A program made the position numbers and the translations under genes. Shown one piece after another: positions 1 to 6,408 of a stretch of 6,408 bases of DNA. Position 1 is the first letter of the stretch, and each line of letters starts with the position of its first letter. The DNA lies in contig JAQVKJ010000083.1 in the NCBI GenBank assembly GCA_028694715.1, positions 1-6,408 on the forward strand. The letters are read 5' to 3'. This DNA comes from Weeksellaceae bacterium (lineage in GTDB: Bacteria; Bacteroidota; Bacteroidia; Flavobacteriales; Weeksellaceae). The notes below the pieces were generated by a model. It was not told where the DNA came from, did no database searches, and saw only the letters and a program-made list of their open reading frames with translations.

Positions 1-709
1 CTGCGCCTGATTCTACGCCGTAAGTGATGGCGTTTTCAATCGGTAATCCTTTTCTTACAAACAACTGTTCGCTGACCTTATTGCTGAACTGAATAAAGGT
101 TTGTAAAAAATCTTCTGCATCGTCATAAATGTCCAGATGATCCGGGTCAATGGAAGTAATCACCCCGATTTTGGGCGAGAGCTTCAGAAAGGAGCGATCG
201 TATTCATCCGCTTCCGCCACTGTGTACTGATTGCCACGAATCAGAAAATTGGTTTGATAATTTTCAACAATTCCACCCAAAAAAGCAGTGCTTTCGTAGG
301 CTGCTTCGTGCAATATATGACCAATCAGCGAAGAAGTAGTGGTTTTTCCGTGACTACCCGCTACTGCTATTCCATAGGTTTGTCGGGTGATTTCTCCCAA
401 TACATCTGCTCGTTTGAGTAGGGTAAAATCCTTTTTTTGAAAATATTTTAATTCGGTATGCTCACAAGGAACTGCGGGCGTATAAATCACCAAAGAATTT
501 TTTGGATTCAACTGCTGCGGAATAAAAGAAACATGGTCTTCATAATGCACTTTTATGCCTTCGGATTCCAACTGCCGGGTCAGCTCTGTTGCGGTTCTGT
601 CATACCCCATTACTTCCTTGTCAAAATAGCTAAAGTAACGCGCCAGGGCACTCATGCCTATGCCGCCAATGCCGATAAAATAATAATATTTGTAATCCAG
701 TACATTCAT
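1..709 (-). CDS. murC: UDP-N-acetylmuramate--L-alanine ligase MurC, partial (C-terminal part beyond the left edge)
   Basis: MurC is a cytoplasmic ligase that uses ATP to join L-alanine to UDP-MurNAc, the first step of stem-peptide assembly. I translated 236 residues by hand, about half of a typical MurC. The N-terminal nucleotide-sugar-binding domain opens with the glycine-rich FIGIGGIGMSALA (residues 11-23). The ATP-binding P-loop GSHGKTT lies at 118-124, with His at the position characteristic of MurC. EADEYDRSF (166-174) and DPDHLDIY (188-195) are further central-domain motifs of the Mur ligase family. The rest of the central domain and the C-terminal domain lie outside the window. The ATG (709-707) overlaps the murG stop as ATGA, which fixes the start and suggests translational coupling. 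No clear Shine-Dalgarno sequence precedes it. The reading frame is intact up to the edge. MurC rather than MurD, MurE or Mpl is favoured by the P-loop and N-terminal motifs and by the position after murG. Confidence 0.96.
   Translation of the reverse strand, partial: MNVLDYKYYYFIGIGGIGMSALARYFSYFDKEVMGYDRTATELTRQLESEGIKVHYEDHVSFIPQQLNPKNSLVIYTPAVPCEHTELKYFQKKDFTLLKRADVLGEITRQTYGIAVAGSHGKTTTSSLIGHILHEAAYESTAFLGGIVENYQTNFLIRGNQYTVAEADEYDRSFLKLSPKIGVITSIDPDHLDIYDDAEDFLQTFIQFSNKVSEQLFVRKGLPIENAITYGVESGA
706..709 (-). other. ATGA stop/start overlap, murG to murC
   Basis: The TGA of murG (708-706) overlaps the ATG of murC (709-707). This is the same arrangement as at the mraY/murD junction and supports a single message with coupled translation. 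Confidence 0.85.
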
Positions 710-1812
710 TTTATCTGACTCAAAATAATCTTCACAATTTCTTTCGTAGCATCGGGTTTTCCCAATTGACTAATATTTTCTGACAATTCTCGGCGCATAG
801 TATCATTTCCCACCAAATCCAATGCAGTGTTCACCAAACGGTCGGCAGCCTGATTGTCGCTTATCATGATTGCCGCATTTTTATCGGCCAATGATTTTGC
901 GTTTTTTGTTTGGTGGTCTTCGGCGGCGTACGGAAAAGGAATCAAAATGACCGGCTTTCCCACCAGACAGAGTTCCGAAATGGCCATTGCGCCTGCACGG
1001 GAAACAATTACATCGGCAGACGCAAAGGCGGTTTTCATTTCATAAATGAATTCGGTCAGATGAATTCCAGACAAATCATTTTTTAATTCTCTTTTGAGGT
1101 ATTCGAAATCCTGTTTCCCGGTTTGCCAGAGCAGTTGCACATCATTTTGCAGCAATTTTTCAACTCCTGCCTTCCATGCATTGTTGAGCGTTCGCGAACC
1201 CTGACTGCCACCGATTGAAAGGATTACTTTCTTGTCGGGATTCAATCCAAACGATTCTATTGCAGTTGCTCTGTCCGGAAGATTTGTAAAGATTTCTGAC
1301 CGAATCGGGTTTCCTGTATAATGGGTCTTATCAGCCGGAAACTGACTGATTCCTTCGTAGGCTACACAAATTGCAGCTGCTTTGTTTTTGAGTAATTTAT
1401 TGGTGATTCCGGGGAATGAATTCTGCTCCTGAATCACTACCGGTATGCCTTTTCGGGCAGCCTTCCACAGCAAGGGTCCGCTCGCATAACCGCCTGTTCC
1501 TAAGGCTAAATCAGGTTTGAAGTCGTTTAGGATTTTATTTGACAACCGGAGACTTCTGATGAGTTTGAATGGCAAGTTAAAATTCGAAAATAAATTTCCG
1601 CGATCAAAACCAGAAACAGGCAGACCTTTGATTGGGTATCCTGCTTTGGGAACTTTCTCCATTTCCATTTTGCCAAGTGCACCTACAAACAATATTTGGG
1701 TTTCGGGTAGCTTGGTTTTCAATTCGTCAGCAATGGCTATTGCCGGATAAATGTGACCCCCAGTGCCTCCACCACTGATAATAATTTTATGCGATATCCT
1801 GGATGACTTCAT
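706..1812 (-). CDS. murG: UDP-GlcNAc:lipid I N-acetylglucosaminyltransferase MurG
   Basis: MurG is a GT28-family, GT-B fold glycosyltransferase on the inner face of the cytoplasmic membrane. It transfers GlcNAc from UDP-GlcNAc to lipid I to make lipid II. The 368-residue product is full length (E. coli 355). The N-terminal glycine loop GGGTGGHIYPA is at 14-24, GTGGYASGP at 105-113 and QEQNSFPG at 128-135, in the acceptor-side domain. The linker motif TGNPIR is at 166-171. The C-terminal donor-binding domain has GGSQGSR (201-207), SRAGAMAISE (271-280) and PFPYAAEDHQ (292-301), which correspond to the UDP-GlcNAc-binding segments. The ATG at 1812 lies inside the end of ftsW, giving a 26-nt overlap. 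It is preferred because no ATG, GTG or TTG occurs in frame between it and the first beta strand. A purine-rich stretch (GAAGAAAG) lies a little upstream. The TGA stop overlaps the murC start. Confidence 0.98.
   Translation of the reverse strand: MKSSRISHKIIISGGGTGGHIYPAIAIADELKTKLPETQILFVGALGKMEMEKVPKAGYPIKGLPVSGFDRGNLFSNFNLPFKLIRSLRLSNKILNDFKPDLALGTGGYASGPLLWKAARKGIPVVIQEQNSFPGITNKLLKNKAAAICVAYEGISQFPADKTHYTGNPIRSEIFTNLPDRATAIESFGLNPDKKVILSIGGSQGSRTLNNAWKAGVEKLLQNDVQLLWQTGKQDFEYLKRELKNDLSGIHLTEFIYEMKTAFASADVIVSRAGAMAISELCLVGKPVILIPFPYAAEDHQTKNAKSLADKNAAIMISDNQAADRLVNTALDLVGNDTMRRELSENISQLGKPDATKEIVKIILSQIK
1787..1812 (-). other. 26-nt out-of-frame coding overlap, ftsW to murG
   Basis: The last codons of ftsW (residues DEVIQDIA and the TAA stop) are also read in another frame as the first codons of murG (MKSSRISH). 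The murG frame has no usable start between the ATG at 1812 and the conserved glycine loop, so the overlap appears real and not an artefact of start choice. Translational coupling is likely but inferred. Confidence 0.8.
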
Positions 1813-2983
1813 CTGTATTTTTTCTTTCTTCTAATTTAATTTCCTCCGGCGTCATAATCGCACGACTCACACTCAACACAATTCCAAAGGCTATGCAGGT
1901 CACCCACATGGATGTACCGCCGTAACTGATCATCGGGAGTGGCTGACCTGTCACCGGAAAAAGGTTCACAGCAACGCCCATATTAATGAAGGCCTGGAAA
2001 ATGACAGGAAGGCCGACCGCACAGACGACCAGAGTCCCAAAAATGGTATGGATTTTTGTAGCGATAATCGTTATCCTGTACAGTATCAATAAATAAACAA
2101 ATATCAATGCACCCGCACCAAAAATCCCATATTCTTCAACGATAATCGCAAAAATAAAATCGGAAGATGATTGTGGCAAGGTCTGTTTAAAAACGCTTTT
2201 GCCCGGGCCAACCCCATTGACGCCTCCACGGTTGATGGCCGCCTTTGCATGATGCACCTGATAGGATTCTATACCCTTGTCATTGGTAAAATTTTCTATC
2301 CTTGATTGCCAGGTGTGCACCCTTGAACTCGGCAGCAATTCGGGCTGCTTCAAGGCAACATAGATGAATGTACCTGCTCCCAGCACCCCTACGCCAACGA
2401 TGACCAGCAAATACTTGATGGGGAAACCTCCAATAAACATCAGTACCAAACACATAGCAAAAAGTATGACTGCTGTGGAACCGTTCGCCGGAAGAATCAA
2501 GCCAACGATAACAAACATCGGCAAAAATAGCGGTAACAAGGTGGAAACAAAACTGATTTTTTTGTTTCTCGTAATGGTCAGGTATCGTGCAATGTATATG
2601 AGCAATGCCATTGAGGCAAAGGTAGATGTCTGTATGGTGATAGAAGTTCCGGGCAGCGTAATCCATCGTGAAGCGTTGGCACCGTCAATGGTTTTTCCCT
2701 GAAGCAAAGTGTAAGCCAGTAATCCCACTGAAATAATGACAGCAATCAACGCAAATCCACCGAAATACTTGTAATTTACTCGCTGAACCGCTACTATAAT
2801 GAGCATGCCCACAATCAGGAAAATCGCATGTTTTCCCATGTGTGACACGACCGAACCCTTTCCCACTGTATAAACCAGATTGGAGCTCGCTGAATAGACG
2901 GGAAGAAAGGAAAATACAGCCAGCAGACCTATGAATGCCCACAGGTATTTGTCTCCTTTGATGTAATTCTTAAAAATATTCAT
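1787..2983 (-). CDS. ftsW: SEDS-family lipid II polymerase FtsW
   Basis: FtsW is an integral-membrane SEDS glycosyltransferase that polymerises lipid II into septal glycan strands, working with its partner class B PBP (FtsI). From the ATG the protein has 398 residues (E. coli 414), with about ten hydrophobic segments and short cytoplasmic ends. Visible SEDS features are the conserved Arg-Trp in DGANASRWI (100-108), the large-loop segment GVGPGKSVFKQ (257-267), the invariant Asp275 in QSSSDFIFAIIVEE, which aligns with the catalytic Asp of RodA and FtsW, and the C-terminal signature NLFPVTGQPLPMISYGGTS (340-358). FtsW is preferred over RodA because the gene lies between murD and murG. The frame is open 4 codons further upstream to a TTG at 2995. 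The ATG at 2983 is chosen because it is a stronger start codon and GGGAAG lies just before it. It begins 14 nt after the murD stop. The 3' end overlaps murG by 26 nt. Confidence 0.96.
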   Translation of the reverse strand: MNIFKNYIKGDKYLWAFIGLLAVFSFLPVYSASSNLVYTVGKGSVVSHMGKHAIFLIVGMLIIVAVQRVNYKYFGGFALIAVIISVGLLAYTLLQGKTIDGANASRWITLPGTSITIQTSTFASMALLIYIARYLTITRNKKISFVSTLLPLFLPMFVIVGLILPANGSTAVILFAMCLVLMFIGGFPIKYLLVIVGVGVLGAGTFIYVALKQPELLPSSRVHTWQSRIENFTNDKGIESYQVHHAKAAINRGGVNGVGPGKSVFKQTLPQSSSDFIFAIIVEEYGIFGAGALIFVYLLILYRITIIATKIHTIFGTLVVCAVGLPVIFQAFINMGVAVNLFPVTGQPLPMISYGGTSMWVTCIAFGIVLSVSRAIMTPEEIKLEERKNTDEVIQDIA

Positions 2984-2997
2984 TCTTCCCAGCAATT
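2984..2997 (-). promoter_or_regulatory. murD-ftsW spacer with a possible weak ribosome-binding site
   Basis: These 14 bases are the longest non-coding stretch in the window. They end with GGGAAG one base before the ftsW ATG, which is closer than the usual Shine-Dalgarno spacing. They also contain the TTG (2995-2993) that would be the alternative ftsW start. The stretch is too short for a promoter or terminator. It supports, but does not prove, the ATG start. Confidence 0.4.
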
Positions 2998-4335
2998 TTA
3001 TAATTTTTTGACTTCTTCTTTATATTGTCTTCCCCTGTCCTCATAATTTTTGAACAAATCAAAACTTGCACAAGCAGGCGAAAGCAACACGGCATCTCCT
3101 TTTTCGCTGAAGAAATATGCTGCCCTGACTGCCTCTTCCATCGATTTGGTTTCCACTATATTTTCAATTATTCCGCTGAATGCTTTCAGAATGGGTGTAT
3201 TGTCCACGCCCAAGCAAACAATCGCTTTCACTTTTTTCTGAACCAGTTCAAACAATTCCGTATAGTCGTTTCCTTTGTCAGTACCACCCACAATCCATAC
3301 GACGGGTTCTTTCATGCTTTCGAGTGCATAATAAGCTGCATTGACATTGGTTGCTTTTGAGTCATTGAAGAAAGCGACTCCTCCCACTTTGAGCACAAAT
3401 TCCAGTCGGTGTTCCACTGCGGTAAAATCAGACATGCTTCGTCTGATGACTTCCTTTCTTATTTTGAGAATGTTAGCAGTGGTGGCCGCAGCCATTGAAT
3501 TGTATATGTTGTGTTTTCCCTGAAGCGAGAGCTCAGAGAGCGGAATTTCGAATTTTTCGGGATAATTAATCATCAATTTTTCATCATTTGCAAAGGCACC
3601 GTTGCCCTGATTTGTTTCCATAGAATAAGGTATTTTTTTTGCTTGTATATCGATTTCTTTAATTAATTCAGTGATATTTTCATCGTCAAAATCATAAACG
3701 AAATAGTCTTCATGCGACTGGTTTTCAGTAATTTTGAATTTGGTTTTGGCGTAAGTTTCGAGTTTATAATCGTATCGGTCGAGATGGTCTGGTGTAATGT
3801 TGAGCAGTATGGCGATATAAGGTTTGAAAGAAACGATGTCATCCAACTGAAAGCTGCTAATTTCCAACACATAACAATCATATCCACATTCAGCCACCAG
3901 ATCCGAAAAACTTCTTCCGATGTTTCCACCAAGCCCGGCGTTCATACCGGCCACATTCAAAATGTAGTGAATCAGCGAGGCGGTGGTGGTTTTGCCGTTG
4001 CTTCCGGTTACCGCAATGATTTTGGAATCAGTAAAACGGGAGGCGAATTCAATTTCAGAAATCACCTGAATATGTTTTTCATTTAATTGACGAATCAAAG
4101 GGGCTTCCTTGGGAATACCGGGGCTTTTGACCACCAAATCAGCTTTAAATATGATATTTTCTGTGTGTTGACCTTCCTCGAACTCGATGTCATTGTCGAT
4201 GAGTCTGACTCGGTATTTATCAGTCAACATTTCGCAGTCCGACAAAAACACGCTGTATCCCTGCCTTTTGCCCAGAATAGCAGCACCTACACCACTTTCT
4301 CCTCCGCCCAATACAATCAATCTTTGCTGCATCAT
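2998..4335 (-). CDS. murD: UDP-N-acetylmuramoyl-L-alanine--D-glutamate ligase MurD
   Basis: MurD is a cytoplasmic ligase that adds D-glutamate to UDP-MurNAc-L-Ala with ATP hydrolysis. The product has 445 residues (E. coli 438) and shows the three Mur ligase domains. The N-terminal UDP-binding fold carries LGGGESGVG (9-17) and SPGIPKEAP (71-79). The central ATPase domain has the P-loop GSNGKTTT (111-118), EISSFQL (158-164), [10 protein letters not shown] (179-188) and Lys199, which aligns with the carbamylated lysine of E. coli MurD. The C-terminal domain has EHRLEFV (308-314), NDSKATN (324-330) and [17 protein letters not shown] (419-435), the last two being typical of MurD. Two consecutive ATG codons open the gene. 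The first (4335-4333) overlaps the mraY stop as ATGA and is chosen, but the second would remove only one residue. The TAA stop is 14 nt before the ftsW ATG. An uninterrupted run of eight A (coding strand) lies in codons for residues near 233-235, but the frame stays open. Confidence 0.98.
   Translation of the reverse strand: MMQQRLIVLGGGESGVGAAILGKRQGYSVFLSDCEMLTDKYRVRLIDNDIEFEEGQHTENIIFKADLVVKSPGIPKEAPLIRQLNEKHIQVISEIEFASRFTDSKIIAVTGSNGKTTTASLIHYILNVAGMNAGLGGNIGRSFSDLVAECGYDCYVLEISSFQLDDIVSFKPYIAILLNITPDHLDRYDYKLETYAKTKFKITENQSHEDYFVYDFDDENITELIKEIDIQAKKIPYSMETNQGNGAFANDEKLMINYPEKFEIPLSELSLQGKHNIYNSMAAATTANILKIRKEVIRRSMSDFTAVEHRLEFVLKVGGVAFFNDSKATNVNAAYYALESMKEPVVWIVGGTDKGNDYTELFELVQKKVKAIVCLGVDNTPILKAFSGIIENIVETKSMEEAVRAAYFFSEKGDAVLLSPACASFDLFKNYEDRGRQYKEEVKKL
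4332..4335 (-). other. ATGA stop/start overlap, mraY to murD
   Basis: The TGA of mraY (4334-4332) shares bases with the first ATG of murD (4335-4333). Such an overlap commonly lets a terminating ribosome restart on the next gene. Coupling is inferred from the arrangement. A second ATG follows immediately in the murD frame. Confidence 0.85.
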
Positions 4336-5558
4336 CTCATTTTTAAAGTTATCACTGTAGCAACCGCCAGAATAAATCCAACGATCATCATTCTATTTAC
4401 TATCTTGCTTTCATGAATACCAATTTTCTGATAATGATGGTGCAATGGTGACATCAAGAAAATTCTTTTCCCTTCACCGGTTTTTCGTTTGGTATATTTG
4501 AAATACGAAACCTGAAGCATCACCGAAAGACTCTCAGCCAAGAAAATTCCGCAAAGCACAGGAAGCATCAATTCCTTTCTCACAATAATTGCCACCACAG
4601 CAATCAGCCCACCGATGGTCAGACTACCGGTATCTCCCATGAACACTTGGGCAGGGTAGGTATTGTACCACAGAAAACCAATCAGTCCTCCGATAAATGC
4701 AGTGCAGAACACCACCACTTCTTCAGACCTCGGAATGAACAATATATTCAGATAATCGGCAAAAATAATGTTGCCCGACACAAATGCGAACAGTGAGAGT
4801 GCGGCCACAATAATCACTGACGAACCAGCTGCCAGACCGTCAATTCCGTCAGTGAGGTTCGCACCATTTGACACTGCGGTAATGATGAAGACCACCGCCA
4901 GCAGAAAAACAATCCATTCGTACTTGATTTTTCCTACATCGTCCATCCAAAACATCAAATCACCATAATTGAATTCATTGTTTTTCAGAAAAGGCACCGT
5001 GGTATCCAGGCTTTTTTCTTCTTCTCCAAATTTAACGGTATGTCCGCCGATTTGCTGTGTCTCGACGGTAGTCATCTGATGCTTCACGGTAACATCGGGG
5101 CTGAAGTAAATCATTAGACCCACAAAAATCCCGAGTCCGGCTTGTCCGAGGATTTTGAATCCTCCCCTCAATCCTTCTTTGTTATTTCTAAAGACTTTGA
5201 TGTAATCATCGAGAAATCCGATGGCACCAAGCCAAATGGTTGAGACCAGCAGAATAATCACATAAATATTGTCAAGTTTGGCAAAAAGCAAAGTTGGGAT
5301 GATGGTAGCAAGGATGATGATAATTCCGCCCATGGTGGGTGTACCGGTTTTTTCGTTCTGACCTTCCAATCCGAGGTCACGAACGGTTTCACCCAGTTGT
5401 TCGCGGTGCAGATAATTGATGATTTTCTTACCGAAGAAAAGAGCGATGAACAATGCGGTGAGTACCGCCAGCCCCGAACGAAAAGAAACATATTGGAACA
5501 TACCCGTCCCAGGTATGTCAAAATGTTTGTTTAAATATTCAAAAAGATAGTATAGCAT
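4332..5558 (-). CDS. mraY: Phospho-N-acetylmuramoyl-pentapeptide-transferase MraY
   Basis: MraY is a polytopic inner-membrane enzyme that transfers phospho-MurNAc-pentapeptide from UDP to undecaprenyl phosphate, forming lipid I. The product has 408 residues, against 360 in E. coli. Family motifs in order are KTGTPTMGG (70-78), the Asp pair in FLDDYIK (Asp117-Asp118), [13 protein letters not shown] (231-243), [14 protein letters not shown] (299-312) with Asp309, and PLHHHY (371-376). Asp117, Asp118 and Asp309 align with the essential Asp115, Asp116 and Asp267 of E. coli. About ten hydrophobic segments are apparent. Most of the extra length is a hydrophilic loop at about 153-213, between membrane segments 4 and 5. 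It should be periplasmic by the E. coli topology, and such a loop is, from memory, common in Bacteroidota MraY. A few more residues are added in the loop near 356-365 (KRKTGEGKR). The ATG follows the murE TAA after a single base, with no strong Shine-Dalgarno sequence, and the TGA overlaps the murD start. Confidence 0.98.
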   Translation of the reverse strand: MLYYLFEYLNKHFDIPGTGMFQYVSFRSGLAVLTALFIALFFGKKIINYLHREQLGETVRDLGLEGQNEKTGTPTMGGIIIILATIIPTLLFAKLDNIYVIILLVSTIWLGAIGFLDDYIKVFRNNKEGLRGGFKILGQAGLGIFVGLMIYFSPDVTVKHQMTTVETQQIGGHTVKFGEEEKSLDTTVPFLKNNEFNYGDLMFWMDDVGKIKYEWIVFLLAVVFIITAVSNGANLTDGIDGLAAGSSVIIVAALSLFAFVSGNIIFADYLNILFIPRSEEVVVFCTAFIGGLIGFLWYNTYPAQVFMGDTGSLTIGGLIAVVAIIVRKELMLPVLCGIFLAESLSVMLQVSYFKYTKRKTGEGKRIFLMSPLHHHYQKIGIHESKIVNRMMIVGFILAVATVITLKMR

Positions 5559-5559
5559 C

Positions 5560-6408
5560 TTATTTATTAAGTTGTTTTGCCAATTCCTTTACCGTCTCCA
5601 TGTCATCAAAGTGGTGTTTCACTCCGTTGATTTCCTGATAGTTTTCATGTCCTTTTCCTGCTATGAGGATAATGTCTCCTTTCTTCGCCATCTTCAGTGC
5701 AGCTTTAATCGCCTCTCTTCTGTCGTTTATTTTTAATGTTTTTTTGTAATTGATTGGTTTCACACCTCTCTCCATGTCAGCCAGGATTTCTTCGGGGTCT
5801 TCGGTTCGAGGATTGTCTGATGTAAAAATTGCCAGGTCCGAGAATTCAGATGCAATGTCGGCCATTTTGGGCCTTTTTGTTTTGTCTCGGTCACCACCGC
5901 AACCCACCACCGTGAACAGTTTTTCGTTATGGTTCCTGATGGTCTGAATGGTTTCCAGAACATTTTTCAATGCATCAGGTGTGTGTGCATAATCGACGAT
6001 TCCTACAATCCCGTTGGCTGAAAGGAATGACTGAAAGCGACCGTCCACTTTGCCCAGCGTACTCAGTCGTTTGAGAATTTCTTCTGTTTCAAAACCCAAA
6101 ACTTTCCCTACAGAATAAACTGCGAGCAGGTTGTATGCATTAAAGCGACCAATCAATGTTGTCCAGACTTCTGTGCCGTCTATGTTAAGTAGCATCCCGT
6201 CAAAACGGTTTTCGAGAATTCTTGCTCTGAAATCCGCATCTGATTTCAAAGCATAGGAGTACCTTGTAGCCAAGGTATTCTGGAGCATTACCACTCCGTT
6301 CTTGTCATCACTATTGGTCAGTGCGCTTGAGGTTTTGGGCAGTTTGTCGAAGAAGCTTTTCTTTGCGCTCAAATAATCCGCAAAAGTTCCGTGGTAATCG
6401 AGATGATC
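5560..6408 (-). CDS. murE: UDP-MurNAc-L-Ala-D-Glu--meso-diaminopimelate ligase MurE, partial (N-terminal part beyond the right edge)
   Basis: MurE is a cytoplasmic ligase that adds the third stem-peptide residue to UDP-MurNAc-L-Ala-D-Glu. The window holds the last 282 residues of a protein that is usually about 480-500 long; the N-terminal domain and the P-loop lie outside. The visible part begins exactly at the family motif DHLDYHG (partial numbering 1-7), followed by SAKK, whose first Lys (16) aligns with the carbamylated lysine. Then come [10 protein letters not shown] (87-96), the start of the C-terminal domain near VDGRFQ (121-126), [10 protein letters not shown] (138-147), [15 protein letters not shown] (169-183), [12 protein letters not shown] (197-208) and GKGHENYQ (251-258). 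DNPR is the motif associated with meso-diaminopimelate as substrate, in contrast to the L-lysine enzymes. A TTG at 6372-6370 could look like a start, but it is internal: conserved MurE sequence continues in frame upstream to the edge. The TAA stop is one base before mraY. Confidence 0.97.
   Translation of the reverse strand, partial: DHLDYHGTFADYLSAKKSFFDKLPKTSSALTNSDDKNGVVMLQNTLATRYSYALKSDADFRARILENRFDGMLLNIDGTEVWTTLIGRFNAYNLLAVYSVGKVLGFETEEILKRLSTLGKVDGRFQSFLSANGIVGIVDYAHTPDALKNVLETIQTIRNHNEKLFTVVGCGGDRDKTKRPKMADIASEFSDLAIFTSDNPRTEDPEEILADMERGVKPINYKKTLKINDRREAIKAALKMAKKGDIILIAGKGHENYQEINGVKHHFDDMETVKELAKQLNK

Noticed and set aside
137..718. Plus-strand open frames of 94 and 86 codons opposite murC
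   Set aside because: The minus-strand frame here reads as MurC with all expected motifs and simply runs off the left edge. The plus-strand frames are its shadows.
2364..2702. Plus-strand open frame of about 112 codons opposite ftsW
   Set aside because: It lies wholly antisense to the strongly conserved ftsW. The predicted protein is low in recognisable features, and no ribosome-binding site or promoter was seen. It is a shadow frame.
3633..3640. Run of eight T (eight A in murD sense) as a possible frameshift or programmed slippage site
   Set aside because: The murD frame is open through it, with family motifs on both sides, and no accompanying stem-loop or alternative product was seen. In AT-rich Lys-Lys-Ile codons such a run is unremarkable.
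3712..4416. Two consecutive plus-strand open frames (about 124 and 109 codons) opposite murD and the end of mraY
   Set aside because: They are antisense to well-conserved Mur ligase motifs, have no recognisable domain, and mirror the codon phase of the minus-strand genes.
6370..6372. TTG as a possible start of a short 270-residue MurE
   Set aside because: Twelve more codons upstream, to the window edge, encode the conserved DHLDYHG segment in frame. The TTG is therefore an internal leucine codon and the gene is cut by the window, not truncated.
1..6408. Search for an undescribed accessory system, insertion, repeat array or RNA gene
   Set aside because: Coding sequence of six conserved dcw genes fills the window, with at most 14 non-coding bases at any junction. 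No foreign-looking segment, direct-repeat array, tRNA-like or rRNA-like sequence was noticed by eye.

Overview
The window is a contiguous part of a division and cell-wall (dcw) cluster. All six genes lie on the minus strand, so transcription runs from the right edge to the left. In transcription order they are murE (5' end beyond the right edge), mraY, murD, ftsW, murG and murC (3' end beyond the left edge). Essentially every base is coding. The junctions are a 1-nt gap (murE/mraY), a 4-nt ATGA overlap (mraY/murD), a 14-nt gap (murD/ftsW), a 26-nt overlap (ftsW/murG) and another 4-nt ATGA overlap (murG/murC). No intergenic stretch is long enough for a promoter or terminator. I saw no RNA gene, mobile element or CRISPR array.

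The organism is most likely a member of the Bacteroidota. Four things point there: murE is followed directly by mraY with no murF between them; MraY carries an enlarged periplasmic loop; Shine-Dalgarno sequences are weak or absent; and the protein sequences resemble those of that phylum as I remember them. MurE has the DNPR motif of meso-diaminopimelate-adding enzymes, which agrees with a Gram-negative type peptidoglycan. Genus or family cannot be decided from the sequence alone.

The genes form most of one pathway. MurC, MurD and MurE are paralogous ATP-dependent ligases that add L-Ala, D-Glu and meso-DAP in turn to UDP-MurNAc. MurF, which would add D-Ala-D-Ala, is not in this window. MraY moves the phospho-MurNAc-pentapeptide onto undecaprenyl phosphate (lipid I), MurG adds GlcNAc (lipid II), and FtsW polymerises lipid II at the division septum. 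The tight packing suggests one polycistronic message with translational coupling.

This is a conserved housekeeping region. I found no sign of a new system. The points worth a second look are modest: the MraY loop, the missing murF, the ftsW start codon and the ftsW/murG overlap.
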